From Duganella dendranthematis (lineage in GTDB: Bacteria > Pseudomonadota > Gammaproteobacteria > Burkholderiales > Burkholderiaceae_D): 64,000 nt of DNA. The notes beneath the pieces were generated by a model. It ran no database searches and was not told where the DNA came from. It was given only the letters and a program-made list of their open reading frames with translations. The position numbers and the translations under genes are program-made. Shown piece by piece: positions 8,767-16,685 of the stretch (its first letter is position 1; each line of letters begins with the position of its first letter). The stretch covers positions 3,906,001 through 3,970,000 of the forward strand of contig NZ_CP051684.1 in NCBI RefSeq assembly GCF_012849375.1. The letters run 5' to 3'.

Positions 8767-9174
8767 ATGCCAGCACACCAGCGACTAAGCGTGTTCATCA
8801 TCGACGACGACGGCATCACGCGCAGCCTGTTGCGCGTGATCATACACGGCGACCACTACGATGTGGTGGGCGACGCCGGCACCGCCGAATCGGCGCGCTT
8901 GCGACTGCGCTCGCTACGCGCCGACATCATCTGTCTGGATGTGGTGATGCCGGATGGTAACGGCCTGGAATTGTTGAACTGGATCAGCGAGAAGCAGCCT
9001 AAGGCCGCCGTGCTGATGGTCACCGCCAGCACCGACCGCAGCACGGTCGAACAATCCCTGCGCAACGGCGCCAAGGGCTACATCGTCAAACCCTTCAATC
9101 CCGGCACCGTGATGAATACGCTGGATAAAATCGCCGCCCAAATCCACGCCCAGCGCGCCGCCGGCAAAGCCTAA
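8767..9174 (+). CDS. Stand-alone response-regulator receiver protein (CheY-like)
   Basis: 135 residues consisting only of a receiver domain. Acidic pocket D13-D15, phospho-acceptor D58 (ICLDVVMP), switch threonine T86 (VTAS) and the conserved lysine K108 (YIVKPF) are all present. There is no output domain, so it should work by protein contact. ATG 8767 has GGAGG 6 nt upstream and is preferred over an ATG 21 nt earlier. No kinase gene is adjacent. Confidence 0.85.
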   Translation: MPAHQRLSVFIIDDDGITRSLLRVIIHGDHYDVVGDAGTAESARLRLRSLRADIICLDVVMPDGNGLELLNWISEKQPKAAVLMVTASTDRSTVEQSLRNGAKGYIVKPFNPGTVMNTLDKIAAQIHAQRAAGKA

Positions 9175-9533
9175 AGATAGCGCACGCAAGCCACCATCGC
9201 GCCAATGATCGCCACGGCGAAGCCTGCCATGCGCCAAGTGAGGTGGTAAATCGCATCGGATAGTTCGGCCTTGCTGGCAAACGTTTGAGTAGCGTGCGTC
9301 TGGAACGCCTGCAGATTGGAGCTGATGGCGACCACGTCCGCCTTGGTGGCGTAGTTTTGCTGGAGGCTGATGAGAACATCAAGTTTGCCATTGATGACTG
9401 CTAGCTCTTCCTTGGTGGCGTAGCTGTGCTGGAGGCTCAGAAGGGCATCCAGCTTGCCGCTCATAATGGCTAGTTCTTCCTTGGTCGCGTAATTGGATTT
9501 GATAACCGCAACCGACGTGATGAGATCGTCCAT
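9171..9533 (-). CDS. Tail-anchored coiled-coil protein with ~25-residue repeats
   Basis: 120 residues from ATG 9533; the frame extends upstream to 9731, but that part looks non-coding. It contains four spaced copies of a NYATKEEL/SYATKEEL-type unit about 25-28 residues apart within predicted coiled coil. One C-terminal hydrophobic helix (about residues 98-117) follows. The layout recalls small phage or bacterial tail-anchored coiled-coil proteins. Its stop overlaps the response regulator stop, so the pair is convergent. It is the last host gene before the prophage. Confidence 0.6.
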   Translation of the reverse strand: MDDLITSVAVIKSNYATKEELAIMSGKLDALLSLQHSYATKEELAVINGKLDVLISLQQNYATKADVVAISSNLQAFQTHATQTFASKAELSDAIYHLTWRMAGFAVAIIGAMVACVRYL

Positions 9534-9699
9534 GGCCGCAGACTTTCTTTCTGTAGAAGATGAATGATCATCTGGCCCCTCTGATTCGATGTCAAGCAAG
9601 CTCGTGTGCGCTATGGCAGCCTCCGTCTTGTTATCGATGCCGCATACATGCCGCTGTCGGCGCAGACGTAGAGGTGGATCAAGCGCCGGCCTGAAACGC

Positions 9700-9728
9700 A
9701 AAAAGCCCAGTCCGAAGACTGGGCTTTT
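9700..9728 (-). terminator. Displaced tRNA-His terminator (left of attL)
   Basis: AAAAGCCCAGTC/GACTGGGCTTTT is a perfect hairpin with a four-base loop and A/T tails. It lies 12 bp beyond the CCA end of the tRNA-His fragment at attL. Before prophage insertion it would have been the terminator of tRNA-His transcription. Confidence 0.75.
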
Positions 9729-9738
9729 CACTTAATTC

Positions 9739-9788
9739 TTTGGGGTGGCTGATGGGGCTCGAACCCACGACAACAGGAATCACAATCC
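9739..9788 (-). repeat. attL: 50-bp core with displaced tRNA-His 3' fragment
   Basis: Identical over 50 bases to 52244-52293. It holds the anticodon-loop-to-CCA part of tRNA-His without the 5' half, so it is non-functional as a tRNA. Confidence 0.92.
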
Positions 9789-9843
9789 CGCTGCACATTG
9801 ACATTAAGTATTTGATTGTCATCGGTTTTTTCGATAAGTTTTT

Positions 9844-9899
9844 CCGACGCCAACACGATTTTTCTCACCAAACCATGCGGGTTTGGTGAGGGGTGTCGG
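9844..9899. repeat. Inverted repeat beside attL
   Basis: CTCACCAAACC (9864-9874) pairs perfectly with 9880-9890, and outer CCGAC/GTCGG arms extend the stem imperfectly. No T-tract follows on either strand, so it is not a standard terminator. Its position 55 bp inside attL would suit an integrase arm site, but that is a guess. Confidence 0.5.
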
Positions 9900-10003
9900 T
9901 AAATTTTAACGGCGGCATTACACTTTTATCCGTCAGTGGGAAGGGCCGCTAGCGCCTCAAAGCCGCCACAGCCACGAAGACTACCGCAGGCACACTATTG
10001 AGG

Positions 10004-10720
10004 TTATCTCGACGCTGCCTTTACTTCAGTTAACGGTGGAAGAGGCCGCACTCCCTTAGAAGTGTGACTCGACAGAAGCTGAACAGTCTTCTGCACCGAC
10101 GAATCTGCATAGAATGAAGCGGAACTTACATTGAAGTTGATGGATAACCCCGCTGCAGCATTCACAACAGCGCTTGGGATATTTACGCCGTTCGCCAAGT
10201 CACCATCGTCGTCAACAATCATGAGGAAGGCGAGTAGGTTTTGCACCGCATCATCATTAGGGATGCCGCTAACTGCAAAGAATTCAAGTTGGTACAAATT
10301 TTCCAAGGTGAACGCCTGAGCGTTGAGTTCGGTCATCTGATATAGCCGAATTGAGCCGATATGAAATTCTAAAAGTTTTGTCCCGTTAACGGTAACAGGA
10401 AATAATCCGTCTTTGTCGGTCGTTCCACTTTGACCAGTTGCATCTGTATAGTTCAATCCCGATATAACTGGTTTCTTAAATCCCCGATAAAGCACGGAAG
10501 GTTGCACAACAGGAGGTGTCACCACCACAGGAGGGGTTGTAGGGGTTGTAGGTGTCGTTGCAAGACCTCCGTGATGCGAACACGCACCTTGCTTACCTGC
10601 CGATTCGGTCGTAGTCCCGTCAGCGCAATATGCAAATGACCCGCCACCACTTCCGCCTCCGCACGCAAGAAGTCCACTAGAGATGGTAATCGCAACAATT
10701 ACATGTGCAATAAATTTCAT
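10004..10720 (-). CDS. Secreted lipoprotein with DUF3761-like motif (cargo candidate)
   Basis: 238 residues. The lipobox LLAC gives a lipidated C20 followed by a Gly/Ser linker. A DUF3761-like segment (CADGTTTESAGKQGACSHHG) and a Thr/Pro/Val linker (PTTPTTPPVVVTPPVV) come next. The C-terminal domain has 'ISGLNYTDATGQSGTTDKDG' and 'VDDDGDLANGV', features shared by surface lipoproteins with LDDDGDPxNGI-type motifs. It lies between attL and the integrase, the usual place for lysogenic-conversion genes, and is transcribed toward attL. A cell-surface role expressed from the prophage is inferred. Confidence 0.6.
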   Translation of the reverse strand: MKFIAHVIVAITISSGLLACGGGSGGGSFAYCADGTTTESAGKQGACSHHGGLATTPTTPTTPPVVVTPPVVQPSVLYRGFKKPVISGLNYTDATGQSGTTDKDGLFPVTVNGTKLLEFHIGSIRLYQMTELNAQAFTLENLYQLEFFAVSGIPNDDAVQNLLAFLMIVDDDGDLANGVNIPSAVVNAAAGLSINFNVSSASFYADSSVQKTVQLLSSHTSKGVRPLPPLTEVKAASR

Positions 10721-10780
10721 AAAATTTTACCTAGGTAGATGATGTGAAGAACTAAATGGATGGGTTCTCATCTTCAATCT

Positions 10781-11143
10781 CTAGCCCCTATGAATAATTG
10801 CGTTGTTCAAGGCTGCGATAACGTCATTTAGATAATGGCGCTGGTATGTCACCAGCGCTGTCGTCTCTCCGGCTGAGGTAGACAACAAGATATGGTAGAT
10901 GGTTTTTTGTTGATAAAGATAGTAAGCAGCAACAGCACTAATGATTAGTCCCACGGCCAAACTAGAATTAACCATAATGATGATGCCGATAAGTAAAACT
11001 ATAACTCCAGCAGTTCGACTAGGTTTTTTTTCATAAGGTTTGACCGAGGTGACATTATTCATCGCGTAGGTCTGGCCGCCGTTGATAAAACGTGAGTTTG
11101 TCACTTTGACATCGCCATACTCGAAGAAAATGCGCTCGTCCAT
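10781..11143 (-). CDS. DUF6232-like membrane protein
   Basis: 120 residues. The N-terminus 'MDERIFFEYGDVKVTNSRFI' and 'YAMNNVTSVKP' resemble the DUF6232 family (a PH-like fold). It is followed by two adjacent hydrophobic helices (about residues 46-80) and a C-terminal 'HYLNDVIAALNNAI' helix. It is probably an inner-membrane protein. It sits beside the lipoprotein gene in the attL-proximal cargo region; the function is unknown. Confidence 0.6.
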   Translation of the reverse strand: MDERIFFEYGDVKVTNSRFINGGQTYAMNNVTSVKPYEKKPSRTAGVIVLLIGIIIMVNSSLAVGLIISAVAAYYLYQQKTIYHILLSTSAGETTALVTYQRHYLNDVIAALNNAIIHRG

Positions 11144-11313
11144 ATCACTCCCCAGTAAAATAAGTTATCGTTCCAATATCTTACTTGCTTTCCTGCTGGG
11201 AATATACGTGAATTGTCACAATGGCTACGACAAGGCGAGCGGCAGATTGTAGCCGAAAGCGGTCTGCCTAGAATCGTTGCTAGGCCAAGTGGGGCTAGTA
11301 GCATAAAATTCTG

Positions 11314-12606
11314 TCACTCCGTTGGACTTGCCTTGCGAACTTTGCGGCGGTCGTAATGTCGATGGGTCGTGGACGGGTTGGCGTGCGCAGCAAAATCGTA
11401 TGCATCGGCTGAGCGCTTGTCCAACTTAGTCGTGATCGCGGCCGGCCTGATGTCGAGCGGCGCAAAATACTGCTCATGTTGGGTTAAGGTCTTCTCGGTG
11501 ACGGCTTCGTCAATGGTCGAGACGTACGCGAACATCACTTCCTGCCAAGAGGAGGTCAAACCGCCCTTGGTATAGCACCGTCCGCCAACTGCTGGGAACA
11601 TGAAGGCCGACTCCGTTGGCCTAACGCGGTGGTCGCTCTTAATACGCTTGATCCAGTAGTAATAGGTCGGTTCTTTCATGCCGACGGCGGCGGTGGCACG
11701 CTTCGCACTTTCGCCTTTGGCTATTCGAATGGCAATGCGCGCCATCAGTTCATTGACCTCTACTGGCACTGCTGGCATGAAGCTTTGCGCCTGATAAATC
11801 CGCTTCACGACCATCCGTAGGCGAGGCGACCATTCGCGCAGTTTCACGACCTCGGCTTCGCCGCGCTTTCGTTTGGCGCCAGTGGCGATGACGCCCTGTG
11901 GTGTACATGCTGCTTTTTGCATGGGGCGGACCTCTGCGGTCCTGAAGCCGGTCAGGTAGGTAAACAGTGCCATACAGCCCATCAACCTTGTGGTGCGATT
12001 TTCCTGCCGCCTGCACCAGAGATAGAATCTGACCACTTGCCGCCGGCTGATGCTGCGTGTGTTCTTTTCAGTCTTGTTCAGCATCATGTCCGTGAAAGGA
12101 TTTGCCTCCATGACGCCCCACCGCACAGCGTAATGGCAAATGGTAGACATGAGTGATAGTTCTTTGTTCGCCTTGGCTGGGGCGCCGGCATTGGCACGCG
12201 CGTCCAGATACTGATAGCCATGCACGGTCTTGAGTGAGGCCGGCGCCATCTGACCGAAGAACGCTTTAAGGTTCTTGTAGCCAGATGACCGCACTGATTT
12301 CCCTTCCTTGGACTGATCGCGGTAGTGCGTAGGCGCCACCTCGTCTTCGAAGCGTTCAATCAGAGATGCAACAGACCCCGCGATCACTTGACCCTGTTGA
12401 ATGTCCAGCGCTTTGCGACGAGCGATGCGTTCGGCCTCGGCAATGGCCTGGCGGTCGCCAAGCGGCGCCGTTGATAACGTTTCGGTCGTTTTATCGACGT
12501 GCTGATAGTAGAAGGAGACTTTACGCTTTCCGACATATTTCTGGATGCGCTCGGCGCCGGACAGAAATTCCCTACGCGAACGCGGTGAGGTTTGGTGCTT
12601 CGGCAT
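11314..12606 (-). CDS. int: Tyrosine-type phage integrase with an HTH-like insertion
   Basis: 430 residues. It catalyses site-specific recombination at the tRNA-His att site. An N-terminal arm-binding and core-binding region is followed by the catalytic domain: R222 in TGFRTAEV, R387 in LDIRPAA, H408 in AAHANP and nucleophile Y418 in HRHYDRR. The first residue of the HxxR box is Leu384, not His, an unusual but tolerated substitution. About residues 275-325 (ARIAIRIAKGESAKRATAAV...YYYWIKR) look like an inserted helix-turn-helix between the catalytic motifs. The start overlaps the DUF4224 gene by 35 bp. Confidence 0.88.
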   Translation of the reverse strand: MPKHQTSPRSRREFLSGAERIQKYVGKRKVSFYYQHVDKTTETLSTAPLGDRQAIAEAERIARRKALDIQQGQVIAGSVASLIERFEDEVAPTHYRDQSKEGKSVRSSGYKNLKAFFGQMAPASLKTVHGYQYLDARANAGAPAKANKELSLMSTICHYAVRWGVMEANPFTDMMLNKTEKNTRSISRRQVVRFYLWCRRQENRTTRLMGCMALFTYLTGFRTAEVRPMQKAACTPQGVIATGAKRKRGEAEVVKLREWSPRLRMVVKRIYQAQSFMPAVPVEVNELMARIAIRIAKGESAKRATAAVGMKEPTYYYWIKRIKSDHRVRPTESAFMFPAVGGRCYTKGGLTSSWQEVMFAYVSTIDEAVTEKTLTQHEQYFAPLDIRPAAITTKLDKRSADAYDFAAHANPSTTHRHYDRRKVRKASPTE

Positions 12607-12796
12607 GTTTTATAGTTACTTTCGTTTCGATGATACCCAGCTTGCGGTCGTGGTACGCGCGGGCCACGCGTGGCAGGCCCGTTGAGCCGACTTCAAATTT
12701 CCAGCGGTTCGAAGTCAGCCAAGAAACCATTTTGCTTCGCTGGTTCGGCTTACACTCGATCAGTTCGGCCAGTTCATTGGCGGTGAGATAGTTCAC
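12572..12796 (-). CDS. DUF4224 protein, excisionase-like partner of the integrase
   Basis: 74 residues, beginning MNYLTANELAELIECKPNQR and containing 'SWLTSNRWKFEV..TGLPRVARAYHDRKL'. This is the hallmark of the DUF4224 family found directly upstream of DUF4224-type tyrosine integrases. These proteins are thought to be winged-HTH directionality factors. It overlaps int by 35 bp and the upstream DUF551 gene by 4 bp, so they are co-transcribed. Confidence 0.8.
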   Translation of the reverse strand: MNYLTANELAELIECKPNQRSKMVSWLTSNRWKFEVGSTGLPRVARAYHDRKLGIIETKVTIKHAEAPNLTAFA

Positions 12797-13437
12797 GGTT
12801 CGGTCCTTTCTGGCGCTTTGTCAGGCTGTTTGGTGGGAGTGTTCTCACTGGGCAAGCATGGGAGATAGTGCGTGACCTCCGCGATATGCATGAAGTCATA
12901 ATCGCCGCCGTAGCACTTCCAGTTGCCGTCTTCTTGGTAGTCGGCCATGCCGAACCCTTCTTTTCCATCTATAGTGACGCCACGGACAAAGAAGCTGTTG
13001 GAGACCATCATTTCTCGACCGGTGCATTCGTGGCCGGTGCTGGGCTGCGCGTCCTTGACGCTAGTCCATCCGCCGGCAGCGCGGCGGCGCAGTTCTTGGG
13101 TAAGATCGGAGTAGCGCTTAATCGCGCCATTTGCGGCTTTAAGCGCCTCGCTGACTTCGCAGTAGCCTACATATACTCTAGCGGCGGACAGGTTTCCCGC
13201 GCGCAGATTGGCAAGCGTGATATCTTCGTAAGGCGACTGCTGAGGCTCGTTGCCAGCAGCGACGGTGGACCGCAGGTCAGACAGCGCAATGGCCAGCTTT
13301 TCGATGTGGTCTGCCGCTTCGAGGTCCAGTGCAGGTGGCTGGACGACAGTTTGACCGGCGACGGTACGGAGCCTGTAAATTAGATCTTGGCTATCTAATG
13401 GTAGGGCCGGATTGGTGCGAGGATAGAGATTGGTCAT
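12793..13437 (-). CDS. Early phage protein with C-terminal DUF551-like domain
   Basis: 214 residues. The N-terminal half contains a predicted helical region ('LEAADHIEKLAIALSDLRST', 'EALKAANGAIKRYSDLTQEL'). The C-terminal half (from 'GWTSVKDAQPS' about residue 123 to 'VTHYLPCLPSE') matches the DUF551 layout W-xSVKDxxP ... GxxxxFxHIxEVTHWxP. DUF551 proteins are common small early genes of phages with unknown role. ATGA overlap with the next gene shows operon membership. Confidence 0.65.
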   Translation of the reverse strand: MTNLYPRTNPALPLDSQDLIYRLRTVAGQTVVQPPALDLEAADHIEKLAIALSDLRSTVAAGNEPQQSPYEDITLANLRAGNLSAARVYVGYCEVSEALKAANGAIKRYSDLTQELRRRAAGGWTSVKDAQPSTGHECTGREMMVSNSFFVRGVTIDGKEGFGMADYQEDGNWKCYGGDYDFMHIAEVTHYLPCLPSENTPTKQPDKAPERTEP

Positions 13438-13458
13438 AAAGTTTGTCGTGTAACGATT

Positions 13459-13545
13459 TTAAGCCGTGACCAACAGCACGAGGTAGGTGCTGCTGGCGGC
13501 CATAATGGCGAGCATCACCAAATCAAGGATCAGTTCTTTATTCAC
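13459..13545 (-). CDS. 28-residue single-helix membrane peptide (tentative)
   Basis: A GTG at 13545 opens a 28-codon frame (NKELILDLVMLAIMAASSTY..LVLLVTA) that is almost entirely one hydrophobic helix. It fills the 110-bp gap between the ParB-like and DUF551 genes and begins 4 nt after the ParB stop (13549), as in tightly packed phage operons. No strong ribosome binding site is seen, so it may rely on coupling. Confidence 0.4.
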   Translation of the reverse strand: MNKELILDLVMLAIMAASSTYLVLLVTA

Positions 13546-13548
13546 GGG

Positions 13549-15393
13549 TCAGGCTCGGCTTGGGGTTGGAAATGGCCACGCTGCCGGAGGTATGACTCGC
13601 GTTTTCTTGACGGTGACAGAAGGTCCGGCTGTGGACGGTTCCGGCGTGCCCGCTGGTGGCTTGCGCGTCAGAGTCAGCGTTTTGCGTACGGGCGCCTCGT
13701 CGCTTGCGGCATCTGGCATCGCGACGTCCATAGCGTCCAAAGTGCGCTCAGCCAAGTCAGTACGCTTGTCATAGAGGCCAGCGCTCAGCTGCTCAGACAC
13801 GACAATATCCATCAGCAGCAGCTGCACCTCGGCCATCGGCGCGTTGTCGATAAATTTGCAGACGGCCTCGTCACTGAAGTTGCCCCCAAAGTCCTCTGGA
13901 TTAAACAGGTGGCCTATGAGGTCGTCAGGGAACGTGCAGTTATTGTTATAGTCCCTGAGCAGCAGCTTCGTTAATTCGCGCAGCAACTGCGTGGACATGC
14001 CGTGTTTCTGTGCCCGGCCGCGAATGGCGAGATAGAGATTGGTGCGGCGGGTCGTCGCGGCGGCGACCGATTCCTTCGCTTCAGGTTTGGATGGGACATG
14101 CGCATCAACCTTTGCTGTGTCCTGGACCGCGATCTGTTGATCGGGTGCGGACGCGTCAGCTTGGTCCGTCACGGGAGGTTGTTGCGCTTCCGCGAGGCAG
14201 GCCCCCGCGGCTTCAAGCGCTGCTTGTACGGCAGCGCGTGAGTACAGGGCGGCAAGCCCACTGGCTTCCTTGAGGTAGCCGATTGCCGGAGGCATATCGT
14301 CGGCGCGCAGGTACGTAGCGACGTTGCCTTCCATTTTGGTTTTCGGGTTCACTCGTTTGAACGTGTATAGCGGCGTGCCCATCCCTACCTCATCAAATCC
14401 TGCCACGAAGATTCGGTTGTAAAAGGGCCGGCACGCGTCGCCTTCAAATACGGGAATACCGGCTTTGCGTGCCTGGACTTCGACGGACGCCTGGCGTTTT
14501 TCTTCGTTCGCTTGATGCGCCTTGCCTTTGTCAGCAAAGCAGTTCGGATCGGTGCAGACGTCTGCACCAATGCCTTGGAACACCTCGGGCTGGTTACCGG
14601 CGCGCTTAGGGCATGCCGTGCAGCTGCCAGCTTCGGGTAGCAGCTTGGCATCCTTGATCGGGAACGCGGCTTTCTTCAGGTTGAGCATGTAGCGCTCTTG
14701 AATCCAGTCTTTTGCCTCTCGGACGGACATCGCCCCGGCCTTGCCGCGCGGCGTCATGATCTCGTCAAGTGCGCGGTTTTGGAGCTCTGGTACGGGGATG
14801 CGTGCGACGAGTAGCGCGGTAGATGCGGGCAGCGCTTCCTTGTCGGCCATGAACAGTTCGCGCGCCTTCAGCGACAGCGCGCAAAGTTTCAGGCTGGCGT
14901 AAATATACGCCTTGCTCTTCTTCGTGATTTTCATCAACTCTGGCACGCCGAAATTAAAGGCTTGCATCAATGCCTGATAGCTATCCGCTTCCTCCAGCGG
15001 ATGTGGGTCCTCGCGCTGGATGTTCTCCAGCAGTCGAATTTCTGCTGCTTGCTGGTCATTAAGACGCTTCACGATTACCGGTGCGATGGCAAGCTTGGCG
15101 ATGATGGCGGCGCGGAACCGACGTTCGCCCGCCACGATTTCAAAGCGCTGCGGATGCTGCGAGGTAATTGGAACTGGGCGAATAACTATCGGCTGCAGCA
15201 CGCCCACAGACAGCATGCTTTCGGCCAACTCGTTAAGGGTCTGCTCGTTGAACCACTTGCGGTTGTCGGGCGACACGCGGAGTTCGTACAGCGGTTGGAA
15301 TTGATAGCCCTCGGTCACGAGTTCGTCAACGACAATGACTCGGTCGGCTGGCATGGGCACAATGGGTGCAGGAAGTACGACAAGTTTCGACAT
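13549..15393 (-). CDS. ParB/Spo0J-family DNA-binding protein
   Basis: 614 residues. The N-terminal ParB domain has 'LAESMLSVGVLQPIVIRP' and the CTP-binding/Box II motif GERRFRAA (about residues 88-95), then LLENIQRED and a central HTH ('ITKKSKAYIYASLKL'). A cysteine cluster (CTACPKR ... CTDPNCF, about residues 257-283) may bind zinc. The C-terminal third is unrelated to known partition proteins. ParB proteins bind 16-bp palindromic parS sites and spread. No ParA/Walker ATPase was found in the prophage. One copy of the scattered 16-bp palindrome lies inside this gene, and the protein is the obvious candidate to bind it. Confidence 0.85.
   Translation of the reverse strand: MSKLVVLPAPIVPMPADRVIVVDELVTEGYQFQPLYELRVSPDNRKWFNEQTLNELAESMLSVGVLQPIVIRPVPITSQHPQRFEIVAGERRFRAAIIAKLAIAPVIVKRLNDQQAAEIRLLENIQREDPHPLEEADSYQALMQAFNFGVPELMKITKKSKAYIYASLKLCALSLKARELFMADKEALPASTALLVARIPVPELQNRALDEIMTPRGKAGAMSVREAKDWIQERYMLNLKKAAFPIKDAKLLPEAGSCTACPKRAGNQPEVFQGIGADVCTDPNCFADKGKAHQANEEKRQASVEVQARKAGIPVFEGDACRPFYNRIFVAGFDEVGMGTPLYTFKRVNPKTKMEGNVATYLRADDMPPAIGYLKEASGLAALYSRAAVQAALEAAGACLAEAQQPPVTDQADASAPDQQIAVQDTAKVDAHVPSKPEAKESVAAATTRRTNLYLAIRGRAQKHGMSTQLLRELTKLLLRDYNNNCTFPDDLIGHLFNPEDFGGNFSDEAVCKFIDNAPMAEVQLLLMDIVVSEQLSAGLYDKRTDLAERTLDAMDVAMPDAASDEAPVRKTLTLTRKPPAGTPEPSTAGPSVTVKKTRVIPPAAWPFPTPSRA
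14552..14567. repeat. Scattered palindrome copy 1 (in the ParB-like gene)
   Basis: GTGCAGACGTCTGCAC, extended by one base each side to an 18-bp perfect palindrome. On the coding strand it reads as GGT GCA GAC GTC TGC ACC (GADVCT), a different frame from copies 2, 4 and 5. Confidence 0.95.
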
Positions 15394-15408
15394 GGTTCGG
15401 GCTTTCAG

Positions 15409-15717
15409 TTAATCGCGGTCGTTGGCCGCGAGGCTTTTGAAATCGATCTGTTGGGGGCTGGATTTGCGACGTGGCGGCTTGCGGGCGTAAGTGCGAACGG
15501 CGACGCCCAAGGTGGGATGGCTCAATGCCGTCTCCAGCGGCGCCGCGATGCGCAACGCCTTACGTGCTGCTTCGAGGCTCGCGCGGTCGGGTTCGGCCGG
15601 GCGCACGCTGATAGCGCAAGGCGTTTCGCCCTGCTTGTGCGCGGCAGCTTCATAGGCTTCGATGCTGCTTGCTGCCTTCGTCTGGTAGGTCAGCGTCGTG
15701 GCCGCAGTGCGGACCAT
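15409..15717 (-). CDS. Small early phage protein of unknown function
   Basis: 102 residues, basic and Ala-rich ('PEPDRASLEAARKALRIA', 'ARKPPRRKSSPQQIDFKSL'). No motif recognised. It lies just upstream of the ParB-like gene in the leftward operon and its start overlaps the stop of the preceding gene in TAATG. Confidence 0.55.
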   Translation of the reverse strand: MVRTAATTLTYQTKAASSIEAYEAAAHKQGETPCAISVRPAEPDRASLEAARKALRIAAPLETALSHPTLGVAVRTYARKPPRRKSSPQQIDFKSLAANDRD

Positions 15718-15923
15718 TACGCAGAAATCGTTGAGTAAACGCTGTTGGCTTTCGACGGCGCACCGCAGATCATCAGCAGTGTCACCTGATGCCCGCCGTT
15801 CCCGCTAGCGCGAAGCAATTCGACGGCATTACTGGCCGCGACAGCAACTGCGACGAACGACGATGCGACCGCTGCTGCACACTCCGCAAGTGCGAGTGGG
15901 GCAATGTGGTCAGCGGAAGTCAT
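15717..15923 (-). CDS. Small Ala/Val-rich early protein of unknown function
   Basis: 68 residues with a hydrophobic central stretch (about residues 10-35, 'ALAECAAAVASSFVAVAVAA') that could be membrane-associated. Stop and next start overlap by one base, and its ATG overlaps the upstream gene by 4 bp, so it belongs to the leftward operon. Function unknown. Confidence 0.5.
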   Translation of the reverse strand: MTSADHIAPLALAECAAAVASSFVAVAVAASNAVELLRASGNGGHQVTLLMICGAPSKANSVYSTISA

Positions 15924-16105
15924 GCGGGCACCTGAGGTTGGATCGGCGCTTGACCATGTGCAGACGTCTGCACACGTTGAACGGGCGGATTAAGTTTGCG
16001 TGCTGCGATGTAGGCATGGCCTGTGAGCCCTGCATAGGGATCGTCCACACACCGAATCACGCGGACACGGTCACTTATAGAAGTTTTGGAGCCTGCACTA
16101 TTCAT
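15920..16105 (-). CDS. First gene of the leftward early operon, unknown function
   Basis: 61 residues (MNSAGSKTSISDRVRVIRCV ... IQPQVPA). The ATG at 16105 has AGAGG 6 nt upstream and follows promoter PL by about 35 nt, so it is the first gene of the operon. It contains palindrome copy 2. The 'VRVIRCVDDPYAGLTGHAY' segment is typical of small phage proteins; no function is assigned. Confidence 0.55.
   Translation of the reverse strand: MNSAGSKTSISDRVRVIRCVDDPYAGLTGHAYIAARKLNPPVQRVQTSAHGQAPIQPQVPA
15958..15973. repeat. Scattered palindrome copy 2
   Basis: GTGCAGACGTCTGCAC, extended to an 18-bp palindrome (15957-15974). It lies in the first leftward gene; on the coding strand it is read VQTSA. 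Confidence 0.95.
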
Positions 16106-16140
16106 TCAGTCCTCTCAGACGGTTAAGTTGCCTGAGACAA

Positions 16141-16203
16141 ACTATAGCAAATGATAGGCTTTATGGACAAGCAAATGCTAGGTTTATCTAAATCATTTGC
16201 TAG
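16141..16203 (-). promoter_or_regulatory. Early leftward promoter PL with three repressor operators (OL)
   Basis: Minus-strand -35 TTGTCC (complement of 16165-16170), an 18-bp spacer and -10 TATAGT (complement of 16141-16146). Three 14-bp operator-like sites lie on it: 16144-16157 (ATAGCAAATGATAG), 16168-16181 (CAAGCAAATGCTAG) and 16190-16203 (AAATCATTTGCTAG). Centres are 24 and 22 bp apart. They share the pattern CTAkCAw-wTGmTAG with the sites next to the repressor gene, so the S24 repressor probably controls both arms. Confidence 0.65.
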
Positions 16204-16253
16204 GACTTTTTTGGAATAAAGGCACGCTGAATCGTGCGCGTTTGGATATATAG

Positions 16254-16278
16254 AAAAAAAGCCCGCTCAAGGCGGGCT
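16254..16278 (-). terminator. Terminator of the zinc-ribbon gene
   Basis: AGCCCGCC/GCGGGC hairpin with a TCAA loop followed by seven T on the minus strand. Confidence 0.8.
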
Positions 16279-16298
16279 AGATCGGAACGCACTAAGTG

Positions 16299-16685
16299 CT
16301 AACGTGGGACGCCAGCAGTAGAGCAGTCGGCACTCTCCACTTGCTTCCAAATTTTGTAATTCGCGTCGTCTTTCGCCTGAAGGTATGCTGCCGTTACCAA
16401 GCCGGCCTGGACACAGCGGTCCATTGGGGTGCCTGAAGCTTTAGCAATCTCGTACTGAGCAACCGAGTCAGCCGCCACCTGATTATGAATGTCTCCGAGT
16501 TGTTTTGCTGCTTGCTTCTCCAGTCCGCCGCCGAAGTAGAACCAAAGTACGCCGACCGCAACTAAGCCACCGAATATTGCAGAGGTGGTGTTGGTTTTAT
16601 TCTTCGGTTTAACCCCACATTGCGGGCAGGTTTTAGCTTCGCTGCTGATCTTCGTCCCGCACTCGTGGCACGCTTGTAACGCCAT
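16299..16685 (-). CDS. Membrane protein with N-terminal zinc ribbon
   Basis: 128 residues from MALQACHEC; the 15-codon upstream extension is not needed. Residues 5-28 form a Cys4 zinc ribbon (CHEC ... CPQC). One transmembrane helix lies near 35-55, then a soluble C-terminal part with two cysteines ('MDRCVQAGLV', 'ESADCSTAG'). It lies between PL and the repressor, like a rex-region gene, and has its own terminator. It could be expressed in the lysogen, but no function is known. Confidence 0.65.
   Translation of the reverse strand: MALQACHECGTKISSEAKTCPQCGVKPKNKTNTTSAIFGGLVAVGVLWFYFGGGLEKQAAKQLGDIHNQVAADSVAQYEIAKASGTPMDRCVQAGLVTAAYLQAKDDANYKIWKQVESADCSTAGVPR

Noticed and set aside
9864..9890. 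Inverted repeat near attL as a Rho-independent terminator
   Set aside because: There is no T-run after the stem on either strand.
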